Assembly (NCBI RefSeq): GCF_022213065.1
Contig: NZ_JAKLJA010000008.1
Coordinates: forward strand, 124,001-188,000
DNA length: 64,000 bases
Origin: Paraburkholderia tagetis
GTDB lineage: Bacteria > Pseudomonadota > Gammaproteobacteria > Burkholderiales > Burkholderiaceae
Direction of reading: 5' to 3'
The position numbers and the translations under genes are program-made. Positions within the stretch are counted from its first letter, which is position 1, and each line of letters begins with the position of its first letter. This document shows positions 1-8,180 of the stretch, in pieces. Below the pieces are notes generated by a model. It saw only the letters and a program-made list of their open reading frames with translations. It made no database searches and was not told the origin of the DNA.

Positions 1-517
1 GCACATCGCCACGGTCGCGCGCGATGAACGCGAGCACGTTGGCGATCTGGCCGCCCGCGTCGTGCCCCGCCGCAACGATGCGCTTCGTGCTGCCGCCGAA
101 TGCGCGTGCCCGTGTGAGCACCCACTGCGCGGCGCGATAGGCGTCTTCGGGCGCGGCCGGAAAAGGAAATTGCGGCGCGAGCGAATAACCCACTGAAACG
201 ACCAGCGCCGGTAAGCGTTCTGCGAAAAAGCAGGCGGCCGCGTCGGCATCGTCGAGCGTGCCGCGCACGAAGCCGCCGCCGTGGAAGTACAGCAGCACGG
301 GCAGATTGTTCGCGCCCCGCGGACGGTACAGGCGCAGCACGATGTCCTGCGCATGGCCTTCGATCGTCGCCTCGCTTATGTCGATGGGCGCCAACGCGCG
401 CGCCTTGCCCGACGGGGCCGCCGCTACGCGGGCGGATTGCGGCGCAGGTGCTGGCTCAGCGGCGCTCGCGGGCAAATTGGCGGAAATCCAGGGCGTCGAA
501 CGTTTGAAGGCATCCAT
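1..517 (-). CDS. llpE: LlpE-like alpha/beta hydrolase (3' end cut by window edge)
   Basis: The visible 172 residues are the N-terminal half of an HSL-type (alpha/beta-hydrolase fold 3) esterase. The oxyanion motif HGGG is at residues 79-82 and the nucleophile elbow is at about 150-156. The elbow reads GHDAGG instead of the family GDSAGG, so the catalytic Ser position (residue 153) is Asp. The gene diverges from a CeoR/BpeT-type LysR gene across 189 bp. This is the arrangement known for ceoR-llpE-ceoAB-opcM and bpeT-llpE-bpeEF-oprC in Burkholderia, where RND efflux genes follow llpE, so I expect efflux genes just left of the window. That part is inference. The start at 517 is the first ATG that gives a complete domain. 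Confidence 0.75.
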   Translation of the reverse strand, partial: MDAFKRSTPWISANLPASAAEPAPAPQSARVAAAPSGKARALAPIDISEATIEGHAQDIVLRLYRPRGANNLPVLLYFHGGGFVRGTLDDADAAACFFAERLPALVVSVGYSLAPQFPFPAAPEDAYRAAQWVLTRARAFGGSTKRIVAAGHDAGGQIANVLAFIARDRGDV

Positions 518-706
518 GTCGAAACGGCGCAAAGCGCGAAATTAGATTCGAATGGTGCGCATTGTGGGTTCGGCAGACTTGCAAATAAATGCCTATAATC
601 CGGCAACACAATTCGGCGCACCTGAACAATCCGTTTCCTTTTATTCGCGCGACTGGTCTGGCGTATGACCGCGCGGCGTGCGTCCGATGTCTTTCGGAGA
701 GTGGCA

Positions 707-1711
707 ATGGACCGCCTTCAGGCCATGCAGGTGTTCACCCGCGTCGTCGATACCAATAGCTTCACGCGCGCAGCCGAAACGCTCGACATGCCGCGCGCCT
801 CAGTCACGACGATCATCCAGAATCTCGAAGCGTTTCTCGGCGTGCGCCTGATGCACCGCACCACGCGCCGTCTTTCGCTCACGCCCGACGGTGCCGCGTA
901 TTACGAGCGCTGCGTGCGCATTCTTGCGGACGTCGAAGAAACCGAGCTGACTTTCCAGGACCGCAACCGCAAGCCGCACGGCAAGCTGCGCATCGACATG
1001 CCCGGCTCGATCGGGCGGCTCATCGTGATTCCAGCGCTATGCGAGTTTCATGGACGCTACCCCGATATCGACTTGCAACTGGGCCTGACCGATCGCCCGG
1101 TCGACCTGCTGCAAGAGGGCGTGGATTGCGTCGTGCGCGTGGGCGCGCTACAGGATTCGTCGCTGGTCGCGCGGCGCATCGGCCTGTTCGAAGGGGTTTC
1201 GTGCGCGGCGCCCTCGTATCTGGAACGCCACGGCACGCCGCAAACGCTCGAGGAACTGGCCGAGCATCGCGCCGTGAATTACTTTTCGTCGCGCACGGGG
1301 CGCGTGATCGACTGGGCGTTTCTCGTCGACGGCAAGGAAGTGGAGATCAAGCTCAAGAGCATGGTCTCGGTGAACGACGCCGATGCCTATGTGACCTGCG
1401 GCATCGAAGGCTTCGGCCTGATTCAGGGGCCGCGCTACATGGTGCTGCCGCACCTGAAATCGGGCGCGCTCGTCGAAGTCCTGCCCGACTTCAAGCCGCT
1501 GCCCATGCCGATCTCGGCCGTGTATCCGCATAGCCGGCATCTGTCACCGAAGGTGCGCGTGTTCGTCGACTGGATCGCCGAAGTGTTCGACCGCTGCCCG
1601 CTCCTCTCCGGCCGCGCCTCGCTCGACAAGACCTGCACGATGCGCACGATCGAAGAGCGCGAGCAAGCGCCCGCACTCGAAACGCCGGTGATTTCGGAGT
1701 GGGCCGCATAG
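707..1711 (+). CDS. LysR-family regulator, CeoR/BpeT type
   Basis: This 334-residue protein has an N-terminal winged helix-turn-helix (about residues 1-60, with the LysR sequence RASVTTIIQNLEAFLGVRL) and a periplasmic-binding-like effector domain (about 90-295). A non-conserved tail of about 30 residues follows. An in-frame ATG exists 42 bp upstream, but the ATG at 707 follows a GGAGAG ribosome-binding site at 696-701 and begins with the usual family sequence MDRLQAMQVF, so I chose it. It is divergent from the llpE-like gene. Regulators of this subgroup (CeoR, BpeT) control the adjacent llpE-RND efflux operon. Assignment to that role rests on resemblance and synteny; a generic LysR of the AaeR/PtxR type is the alternative. 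Confidence 0.85.
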   Translation: MDRLQAMQVFTRVVDTNSFTRAAETLDMPRASVTTIIQNLEAFLGVRLMHRTTRRLSLTPDGAAYYERCVRILADVEETELTFQDRNRKPHGKLRIDMPGSIGRLIVIPALCEFHGRYPDIDLQLGLTDRPVDLLQEGVDCVVRVGALQDSSLVARRIGLFEGVSCAAPSYLERHGTPQTLEELAEHRAVNYFSSRTGRVIDWAFLVDGKEVEIKLKSMVSVNDADAYVTCGIEGFGLIQGPRYMVLPHLKSGALVEVLPDFKPLPMPISAVYPHSRHLSPKVRVFVDWIAEVFDRCPLLSGRASLDKTCTMRTIEEREQAPALETPVISEWAA

Positions 1712-1887
1712 GCTGGGCCGCATAGGCTCGCGTTTCCACGATTGTTCTGGTTTTTCGACAATTCCTTTCGCTTTCGGGACATTTATCGCGCGAGCCCGTG
1801 CATCTACATTTGCTCCTGTCGCCACGGCCACTGATCGATCATCGATTGATCGCATACGGCCAAAGCACCTTAAAACAGGAGCAGATC

Positions 1888-2256
1888 ATGAAACGCACTC
1901 TCGCAACCGCACTCGGCGCCACCCTCGTCATCACGCTCGCTGCGAGCGCATCGGCTTTCGCGGGTGGCATCGGCCGCGCGGGCACCTATGGCCCGCAACC
2001 CGGCACGCAAGCCGCACCGCAAGCCGAACAAGCGGCACAACAAGCCGCAGCGCCACAGGTCGACAACAGCGCGCCTAAAACGCGTGCGCAAGTGAAGGCG
2101 GAGGTCGTCGAGGCTTATCGCAACGGCACGCTGCCCTCGCTCAACAAGACGACTTATCCGGAGCAAAGCCTGATCGGCCGCACGCAGGCGCAGCGCATCG
2201 CACTTCAGGAAAGCCGCGCCAACGACACCACGCGTCTGGCCCGTGCCGGCGAATGA
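1888..2256 (+). CDS. DUF4148 secreted small protein
   Basis: This 122-residue protein starts with a clear Sec signal peptide (MKRT, hydrophobic core, cleavage likely after AFA near residue 25). A low-complexity Ala/Gln segment follows (about 35-55). The C-terminal half contains TRAQVKAEVVEAYRNG, the conserved core of the Burkholderia DUF4148 family, followed by YPEQ. Function is unknown. The ATG at 1888 follows ACAGGAG at 1875-1881. It stands alone between the LysR gene and a strong hairpin terminator. Another member of the family lies at 37564-37890. Confidence 0.85.
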   Translation: MKRTLATALGATLVITLAASASAFAGGIGRAGTYGPQPGTQAAPQAEQAAQQAAAPQVDNSAPKTRAQVKAEVVEAYRNGTLPSLNKTTYPEQSLIGRTQAQRIALQESRANDTTRLARAGE

Positions 2257-2286
2257 TTTTTGTCATTCCGATTCGATAAGGATGAA

Positions 2287-2314
2287 GGCCCGGCGGTCTA
2301 AAGACCGCCGGGCC
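2287..2314. terminator. Hairpin terminator between DUF4148 and the cation-efflux gene
   Basis: A perfect 13-bp inverted repeat GGCCCGGCGGTCT / AGACCGCCGGGCC with a two-base loop lies 30 bp after the DUF4148 stop and 20 bp after the stop of the convergent efflux gene. No long T run follows, so termination may be factor-assisted. Its position suits both strands. Confidence 0.7.
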
Positions 2315-2334
2315 CGAGCCAGCAAGACAAGCGC

Positions 2335-3240
2335 TTAACGCTTTGCGAAGTCCGGCTCGAAAAACACCCAGCGCACCACCGGAAAATGCGCCTGCAGATC
2401 GGCTTCGATTGCGTTGATCGCCTCGACCATTGTGCGGCTATGGTCGTAATCGATCATTTCCGCCTGCACCGCCACAACCACGTCCCTACCCCATTGCAGG
2501 GTAATGAGACTGATGATGCCGCGAATCTCCGGTCGCCCGCGCAAAAACGCCTCGATATCGCGCCGCATTTCCGGGCTGGCCGATTCGCCTACGATCATCG
2601 ACTTCACTTCGCGCGCGATGAACCACGAAATCAGCATGAGCAGCACGCCCACGCCGATCGAGCCGCACGCGTCCCATACCGGATTGCCGGTGACGACCGT
2701 GAGCAGCACCGCCGCAAACGCAATGGCGAGACCCGCGAGCGCGGCAATGTCCTCGCCGGCCACCACGAGCAGATCGGAGTCGCGCGTTTCGCGCGCCCAG
2801 CGCCACAGCGATTTCGTGGGCGAGCCCTTGCGGATTTCGCGCAAAGCGCCATAAAGCGAGAACGCTTCGAGCACCACGGAAATACCCAGCACCACGAGCG
2901 CCACGTAAGCGTATTGCAGAGGCTCGCGCGCAACCAGCCGGTGAACGCCTTCGTACACCGAAAACGCGCCGCCCACGAAGAACAGCAGCAGCGCCACGAG
3001 CAGCGAATAGAAGTTGATCGCGCGGCCCGCGCCCATCGGATGCAAGGGCGTGGGCGGCTCGCGCGACTGGCGCAAGCCGAACAGCAACAGCAGTTGATTG
3101 CCGCAATCGGCCGTCGAGTGAATGGCCTCGGCGAACATCGAGCCTGAACCCGTAAACGCCGCCGCCGCGTACTTGCAGACTGCGATGCCGGCATTCGCCG
3201 CGAGTGCGTAGAAAATGGCCTTCGGCGACTCTGCGCTCAT
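2335..3240 (-). CDS. Cation diffusion facilitator (CDF) family transporter
   Basis: The 301-residue protein has about six membrane helices and a short cytoplasmic C-terminal domain, the CDF layout. Helix 2 carries AEAIHSTADCGNQ and helix 5 carries VAGEDIAALAGL, where CDF proteins place acidic and His metal ligands; this pattern resembles the ZnT9-like branch. The likely role is proton-coupled export of Zn(II) or another divalent metal from the cytoplasm. Its ATG overlaps the selD stop (ATGA, 3237-3240), so the two genes are probably translationally coupled. Metal specificity cannot be read from the sequence. Confidence 0.85.
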   Translation of the reverse strand: MSAESPKAIFYALAANAGIAVCKYAAAAFTGSGSMFAEAIHSTADCGNQLLLLFGLRQSREPPTPLHPMGAGRAINFYSLLVALLLFFVGGAFSVYEGVHRLVAREPLQYAYVALVVLGISVVLEAFSLYGALREIRKGSPTKSLWRWARETRDSDLLVVAGEDIAALAGLAIAFAAVLLTVVTGNPVWDACGSIGVGVLLMLISWFIAREVKSMIVGESASPEMRRDIEAFLRGRPEIRGIISLITLQWGRDVVVAVQAEMIDYDHSRTMVEAINAIEADLQAHFPVVRWVFFEPDFAKR

Positions 3241-4319
3241 GCGACTTCCACGCGCGCAGGCCCATCCGTCAATTCGCCGATCACGCGCGCATCCGCAAAG
3301 CCGTCCGCGTGAAAACGCGCGAGCACTTCATCCACTCGCTCCGGCGCGCAGGCCACCAGCAGGCCGCCCGACGTCTGCGGATCGGTGAGCAGCGTGCGCG
3401 CGCTTTCCGGCAACTGGGCCGCGAGCGTCACGCCCTCGCCATACGAGGCCCAGTTGCGGCCCGAGGCACCCGTAAACACGCCTTGCGCAACGAACGCCTC
3501 CACACCCGGCAGCCACGGCAGGTCGGCGTAGCGCACGCGCGCGGTGAGATTCGCGCCGCGCGCGATTTCGAGCGTATGGCCGAGCAGGCCGAAGCCCGTC
3601 ACGTCGGTCATCGCGTGCACGCCTTCGAGCTCCGCGAGCGCGGTGCCCGGCTTGTTGAGCATCGTGGCGGCGGCAACCATCGCCCGGTAGCCGGCGTCGT
3701 CGAGCAAATCTTTCTTGAGCGCGGCCGACAGCACGCCCACGCCCAGCGGCTTGCCGAGCACCAGCACGTCGCCCGCGCGCGCCGAGGCGTTGCGCTTCAC
3801 GCGCTCGGGATGCACCACGCCGAGCGCGGCCAGGCCGTAGATCGGCTCGACCGAGTCGATCGAATGACCGCCCGCCACCGGAATGCCAGCCGCCGCGCAA
3901 ACGTCCTCGCCGCCGCGCAGCACCTGTGCGATCACCTCGTGCGGCAGCACGTTGATCGGCATGCCCACCAGCGCGAGCGCAAGGATCGGCTTGCCGCCCA
4001 TCGCGTAGACGTCCGAGAGCGCGTTGGTGGCAGCGATGCGGCCGAAATCGTAGGGGTCGTCGACGATCGGCATAAAGAAGTCGGTGGTCGCGACGATGGC
4101 TTGCTCGTCGTTGAGCTTGTAGACGGCGGCATCGTCGGCTGTTTCGGTGCCGACCAGCAGGTTCGGAAAAGCGGCGGTAAGCGGCGTGCTGCGCGCGAGG
4201 AGCGCGGAAAGCACGCCCGGCGCGATCTTGCAGCCGCAGCCGCCACCGTGCGAAAGGCTCGTGAGGCGCGGCGCGGCCGGAGCAGCCGGCGCGGGCGCGA
4301 GGCGGTCGTTGTCGTTCAT
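3237..4319 (-). CDS. selD: Selenophosphate synthetase SelD
   Basis: SelD makes selenophosphate from selenide and ATP, the selenium donor for selenocysteine and 2-selenouridine tRNA. The protein is 360 residues, near the family norm of about 350. The N-terminal catalytic loop GGGCGCK places the active Cys at residue 28 and Lys at 31; the site is Cys, not an in-frame TGA (Sec). Further motifs are TTDFFMPIVDDPYDFGRIAATNALSD and DPQTSGGLLV near the C-terminus. The reading frame extends 77 codons upstream, but the ATG at 4319 gives the normal N-terminus. It is followed by an overlapping CDF gene. No selA, selB or selU (mnmH) gene is in the window. Confidence 0.95.
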   Translation of the reverse strand: MNDNDRLAPAPAAPAAPRLTSLSHGGGCGCKIAPGVLSALLARSTPLTAAFPNLLVGTETADDAAVYKLNDEQAIVATTDFFMPIVDDPYDFGRIAATNALSDVYAMGGKPILALALVGMPINVLPHEVIAQVLRGGEDVCAAAGIPVAGGHSIDSVEPIYGLAALGVVHPERVKRNASARAGDVLVLGKPLGVGVLSAALKKDLLDDAGYRAMVAAATMLNKPGTALAELEGVHAMTDVTGFGLLGHTLEIARGANLTARVRYADLPWLPGVEAFVAQGVFTGASGRNWASYGEGVTLAAQLPESARTLLTDPQTSGGLLVACAPERVDEVLARFHADGFADARVIGELTDGPARVEVA

Positions 4320-4476
4320 GTGCGGAATGTGTTCCAAGGGAAGCCGGAAAAACGGTCCCGATATTATGGAGCAAACCCCGCAGGCGCGATGGCGCGGTGC
4401 GGCCGGGTCCCGCGCATGCCGCCGCCACTCCCCAAGCCGCATGGCTCCGGATCGCACCGCCTGCCCCTCCCATGCC

Positions 4477-5310
4477 TCATGGCCCCCGGATCGCGCCGCC
4501 CGGCGTCTCGCATACGCCCGCGAGGCCTGGAAAGGCCGCGCAGAGCGCATCGACGACCCATTGCGGATCGTCGTGAGGCAGATCGTGCCCCGCCCACGGA
4601 TGTTCGCGATGCGTCGCGCCCCATGCCCGCGCGAGCCGTGCCGAGCACACCGGGTCCACGAGGCGATCCTCGCGCGAGGACAGCACGAGCACCGGACAAA
4701 GCGGCACGCCGCGCACCGTATAGCGCGCCGCCGCCAGCAACTGACGCAGCGCGTTGGCGCGGCTCACCCTCGCGCTCGCGCGGATCGCACACCAGGCGTC
4801 GAGATCGGCGGCAAGCGTATCGCGGCGCGCGCAGGTGCGCGCGTGAATCATCGTTTCGACGATATCGTCGCGCTCAACTTCGCGATCAGACCCGCGATCG
4901 GCGTCGGAATCCGCCCCGCGCCAGTGGCATGCCGCACGCAGCAGCGCCGGCCATGCGCCAGGCCGCAAGCGCTCGTAAAAGCGGCTATAGGGCCGCATGC
5001 TCGTGTTGACGAGCACGAGCCGCTCGATCTCATCCGGAAAACGCCGCGCCCACGCCGACGCCACCATGCCGCCCAACGACATCGCCAGCACCCGATGCGG
5101 CGGCTGCACGCCAAGGCGCCGCGCCTCGGCGCGCACGGCGTTCACATAGGCATCGACATCGACGGGCGAGCACAGATGCGCGAGCGCGCCGTTGCCCGGC
5201 AAGTCGATCGGCAACACCGCGCCGCAACGCGCCTGGAGCAACGGCGCGAACGCGCCCCAATGGCGCGATTCGCGTGTGAGGCCGCGCAGCAGGATCCAGT
5301 TCGCGGTCAT
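4477..5310 (-). CDS. Alpha/beta hydrolase
   Basis: A 277-residue alpha/beta-hydrolase. The N-terminal strand and oxyanion region is LLRGLTRESRHWG, the nucleophile elbow AMSLGGM has Ser78, the acid is likely in SSREDRLVDP, and the His is in WAGHDLPHDDP. The fold and triad support esterase or thioesterase chemistry; substrate is unknown. The ATG at 5310 overlaps the stop of the preceding M14 peptidase gene (ATGA, 5307-5310), so the two form one operon. A longer frame reaches upstream but would overlap the peptidase gene extensively. Confidence 0.85.
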   Translation of the reverse strand: MTANWILLRGLTRESRHWGAFAPLLQARCGAVLPIDLPGNGALAHLCSPVDVDAYVNAVRAEARRLGVQPPHRVLAMSLGGMVASAWARRFPDEIERLVLVNTSMRPYSRFYERLRPGAWPALLRAACHWRGADSDADRGSDREVERDDIVETMIHARTCARRDTLAADLDAWCAIRASARVSRANALRQLLAAARYTVRGVPLCPVLVLSSREDRLVDPVCSARLARAWGATHREHPWAGHDLPHDDPQWVVDALCAAFPGLAGVCETPGGAIRGP

Positions 5311-6341
5311 GAGCCCGGCTTCCGGTACCAGTGCCCGATCGCGCTTTGCAGCACCTGCTGACGCGCCACGCCCTGAGGCAGCCAGCGCGACGCGGAAAAC
5401 GCGGCGCGCGTGAGGAACTCGAACAGGTTCGCGTGACGCCGCAATACGCGCGCGGTGCGATGCTGCATCACCGGATTGAACATGCCCTGGCGCGAAAAGA
5501 GCTGGCGCGGATTCTTCTTGATCCAGAGCCACGAGCCCAGTTCGAGCGTGAGCGGCAGGAACACGCTGGCCGCGGGCGCGCGGTCATACGCGCAGTCCCA
5601 GAGATCGCCGTGCAGCAGATATTGATGGCTCTGCGGCTCGAACGTATAGCCGTGATGCGGATGCGCACGCTCGAACATCGTCTTGAGCACGTACATCTCG
5701 GGCAGATGGCGCATCAACTGGCGCGTGCGCGCGTAGGGAAACCAGATGCTGTCGCTCCAGCCGTAGCCCGAATGGCAATCGAGCGCGAAGGCGAGCGGCC
5801 GATGCGCCAGTTCCTCGTCGACGACCTTCAGCAGCGCCGCCGCCTCGGATTCCATCGGCGCGCCGCGATGCCCGCGATACCACGGCAGCCAGGAGCCCAC
5901 GCGCTGCCCGCCCGCGAGAAACGGCACGTGCTCGTCCGCGTCTTGCGGCGCGTTGCGCATGAGGTCCACGCCATTCGGATTCGCGCGCGTGGCGAGCCAC
6001 ATACCGCCGGGATTGCAAATCGGCATCATCACGAGGCGCACCGACTCGAGCTGGCGCATCAGCAACTCGTCCCATGCGAGGCGCCCGATTAGCGCGCGCA
6101 TGTAGTCGAGCACGAGTTGCGTGCCGATGCGCTCGAGCCCGTGAATGCCGCCAAAAAAACCGATGGCGGGCGCCTGCGGATCGCGCGAGCCCACCGCCGC
6201 CACGTAGAGCGAGAACGCGCGACCACGCACTTCGACCTCGCCTGCGCTGCGAATGTCGAACCAGTGCGCGCCCGCGTCGAGGAGCGTTTGCAGGTCCTCG
6301 TATTCCGCGAAGCTGTTGGGTAGGAAGCTTAGGGCTGGCAT
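5307..6341 (-). CDS. M14-family zinc carboxypeptidase-like protein
   Basis: The 344-residue protein has the M14 metal ligands: HGLE (His67, Glu70) and a second His in ALDCHSGYG (His190). A catalytic-type Glu follows in LTLELGSWLW (Glu267). NPNGVDLMRN (about 122-131) is the Arg/Asn substrate clamp typical of M14. Members of this branch cleave C-terminal residues from peptides or act as deacylases; no signal peptide is visible, so it is probably cytoplasmic. The ATG at 6341 is preceded by a purine-rich stretch rather than a clear Shine-Dalgarno. The gene overlaps the alpha/beta hydrolase downstream by four bases. Confidence 0.85.
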   Translation of the reverse strand: MPALSFLPNSFAEYEDLQTLLDAGAHWFDIRSAGEVEVRGRAFSLYVAAVGSRDPQAPAIGFFGGIHGLERIGTQLVLDYMRALIGRLAWDELLMRQLESVRLVMMPICNPGGMWLATRANPNGVDLMRNAPQDADEHVPFLAGGQRVGSWLPWYRGHRGAPMESEAAALLKVVDEELAHRPLAFALDCHSGYGWSDSIWFPYARTRQLMRHLPEMYVLKTMFERAHPHHGYTFEPQSHQYLLHGDLWDCAYDRAPAASVFLPLTLELGSWLWIKKNPRQLFSRQGMFNPVMQHRTARVLRRHANLFEFLTRAAFSASRWLPQGVARQQVLQSAIGHWYRKPGS

Positions 6342-6390
6342 CTTTTTTTCTTCGGGTTGGGCGCGGTTCCTTGTTTGTGGCGGTTCCTTC

Positions 6391-6570
6391 CTTGTTTGGC
6401 GCGGTTCCTTGTTTTCGTGTCGGTCTATTAGCGTTGCCCCTGTGCGGGGCGGCACCTACTTTTCTTTGCAGCCGCAAAGAAAAGTAGGCAAAAGAAAGCG
6501 GCTCACACCGCTAGTGTGACGCCGTACACCTCTTGCCGTTAATCGAAGTGGTTCCGGAGCATCCGTCACC
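6391..6570 (+). repeat. Left arm of a 550-bp palindromic element
   Basis: This 180-bp arm is an inverted copy of 6761-6940. The outer 100 bp are nearly identical, including GCGTTGCCCCTGTGCGGGGC and CCTACTTTTCTTTGC. Within the arm, a sub-hairpin CCTACTTTTCTTTGC / GCAAAGAAAAGTAGG (about 6455-6489) could fold by itself. Its left edge contains a short direct repeat of GCGCGGTTCCTTGTTT (6361-6416). There is no coding potential. Confidence 0.85.
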
Positions 6571-6760
6571 TCGCACCTTTAAACGTAGTGACAAAGGGCT
6601 CATCCATCCCGCAGGGGAAACCAAGGGTTCTGCCTGGGCACTCGAATACGCACGCGCTGCATCGATTCGTATGCATTCCTCTGGTGTTGGACTATGCCCC
6701 ACGGCGCGCGTAGCGCCGCCGGAGGTATGAGTCCTTAGTCACTCTGTTGTATGGCGCGTG

Positions 6761-6940
6761 GTGGCAGACGCTCCGGAACCGCTCCGATAATGGGCAAGTG
6801 GTCCACTGCGTCACACTGGCGGTGTGAGCGGCTTTCTTTTGCCTACTTTTCTTTGCCGCTGCAAAGAAAAGTAGGTGCCGCCCCGCACAGGGGCAACGCT
6901 AATGGACCGACACGAACACAAGGAAACGCGACAAACAAGA
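6761..6940 (-). repeat. Right arm of the 550-bp palindromic element
   Basis: This is the inverted partner of 6391-6570. The two arms are exactly equidistant from the centre, so there are no net insertions or deletions between them. The 190-bp interior (6571-6760) still shows faded symmetry, for example AGTGACAAAGGGCTCAT on one side and the inverse of AGTGACTAAGGACTCAT on the other. I recall similar CCTACTTTTCTTTGC elements being common in Paraburkholderia genomes, but no search was run. Confidence 0.85.
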
Positions 6941-7096
6941 AAACGCACAAATCACAATATATCCCGTTAGCCGCGCGTTGCGCGTGACACATGCGAGACG
7001 TCACACAGATGTCACGTGTGCTCGCGCTGTCACGCCATCGACATGTTCCACCCCCACTCGAAACGCGCAGTAACGCAATCACATAAGACATATAGT

Positions 7097-7114
7097 CATC
7101 TAGACGTTTAGATG
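7097..7114. promoter_or_regulatory. Palindromic operator upstream of the EamA gene
   Basis: CATCTAGACGTTTAGATG is an 18-bp palindrome with one mismatched pair. Its last 16 bases are identical to 22852-22867 in the phnF-phnM region. It lies about 165 bp before the EamA start. HutC-type GntR regulators such as PhnF favour GT-N-TA-N-AC cores, which fits the related site at 22851-22858, so PhnF binding is a reasonable inference. Confidence 0.5.
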
Positions 7115-7279
7115 CCTTCACTCGACCGTCATAGTCGCTTCCTGGAATGCCCCCGACTCAATCAAGGACTCGCAGCCATTCCTGCCGTTCCGCACAGTTC
7201 TGGCGCTGCGGCGCATTCGCTGGAATAATCGGCTGCTTGCGGCCGCAACCTCCCTTCTCCCATTCATTGCGCTCGTTCG

Positions 7280-8116
7280 ATGGCAAGCTTCGTGGTCCTG
7301 CTGGTCCTGATTTCGGCGCTCATGCACGCGAGCTGGAACGCCTTTCTCCACCTCTCGGGCGACCGCGTCTGGCTGCTCGGAATGTTCTCGGTGCCTTATA
7401 TGGTGGTGAGCGCCGTTGGCGTGTGCGTGCTGCCGCTGCCCGCCCCCGCGAGCTGGCCGTATATCGGCGCATCGGCGCTGCTCGAATTCGCGTACTGCTT
7501 CGCGCTGATCCGCGCCTATCGCAGCGGCGACTTCGGGCAGATCTACCCGATCGCGCGCGGGCTCTCGCCACTGCTCGTGTTCGCGGGCGCGCTGGTGTTC
7601 GCACACGAGGAATTGCACCCGCTCGCGGCCACCGGCGTGGTGCTCGTCTCGCTCGGCATCATGTCGCTCGCATTCCGGCGCGGCATGCGCTTTTCGGGCG
7701 AAAGCGTGCCGTGGGCGCTGGTGACGGGCTTCTTCATCGCCACCTATTCGATCGTCGACGGCCTCGGCGCACGTCTTGCCGGCAACCCGCTCAGCTACAT
7801 CATGTGGGTCTATCTGCTCTGGAACGTCCCGCAGTTCGTCGTGGTCTGCAGGCTGCGCGGCGGCGCGGCGCAGATGTTCGTCTCGAAGGCCAACGCGGTG
7901 CGCGGCATGCTAGCCGGCGTGCTCGCGCTGAGCGCGTATTGCCTCGTGATCGAGGCGTTCCGCTATCTGCCGATCGCCATGGTGTCCGCGCTGCGCGAGA
8001 TGTCGTCGATCTTCGCCGTGCTGATCGGCTGGCTCTTCATGCGCGAAAAGCTCACCGCGCGCCGCGTGGTGGCGTGTGTGCTCGTGACGTGTGGGGCGGT
8101 GTTGATTCGGATGTGA
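7280..8116 (+). CDS. EamA/DMT-superfamily transporter
   Basis: The 278-residue protein is almost entirely hydrophobic, with nine or ten predicted membrane helices arranged as two EamA repeats. The first begins with SALMHASWNAF, a usual drug/metabolite transporter signature, and the second ends with MREMSSIFAVLIGW-type family sequence (SALREMSSIFAVLIG). Such proteins move small metabolites or amino acids across the inner membrane, often outward. Substrate is unknown. The promoter contains a palindrome shared with the phosphonate regulator region, hinting at co-regulation with phn genes. Confidence 0.8.
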   Translation: MASFVVLLVLISALMHASWNAFLHLSGDRVWLLGMFSVPYMVVSAVGVCVLPLPAPASWPYIGASALLEFAYCFALIRAYRSGDFGQIYPIARGLSPLLVFAGALVFAHEELHPLAATGVVLVSLGIMSLAFRRGMRFSGESVPWALVTGFFIATYSIVDGLGARLAGNPLSYIMWVYLLWNVPQFVVVCRLRGGAAQMFVSKANAVRGMLAGVLALSAYCLVIEAFRYLPIAMVSALREMSSIFAVLIGWLFMREKLTARRVVACVLVTCGAVLIRM

Positions 8117-8180
8117 GAAGGCATGGCATCGAGCCGATGCCGTCCAGCCACTCCCGCGGATTCAGGCAAATTCGGGCAAT

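Larger units (their letters stand above)
6342..7279. other. 938-bp gene-free region with palindromic element and operator
   Basis: No convincing gene lies here. Most of it is a 550-bp symmetric element (6391-6940, centre near 6665). To its right is an AT-richer promoter-like region for the EamA gene that contains a CTAGACGTTTAG operator (7097-7114). Confidence 0.7.

Noticed and set aside
1831..1852. GATCGATCATCGATTGATC-type palindrome before the first DUF4148 gene
   Set aside because: Symmetry is imperfect and built from the simple word GATC, so it may be chance; no second copy was seen.
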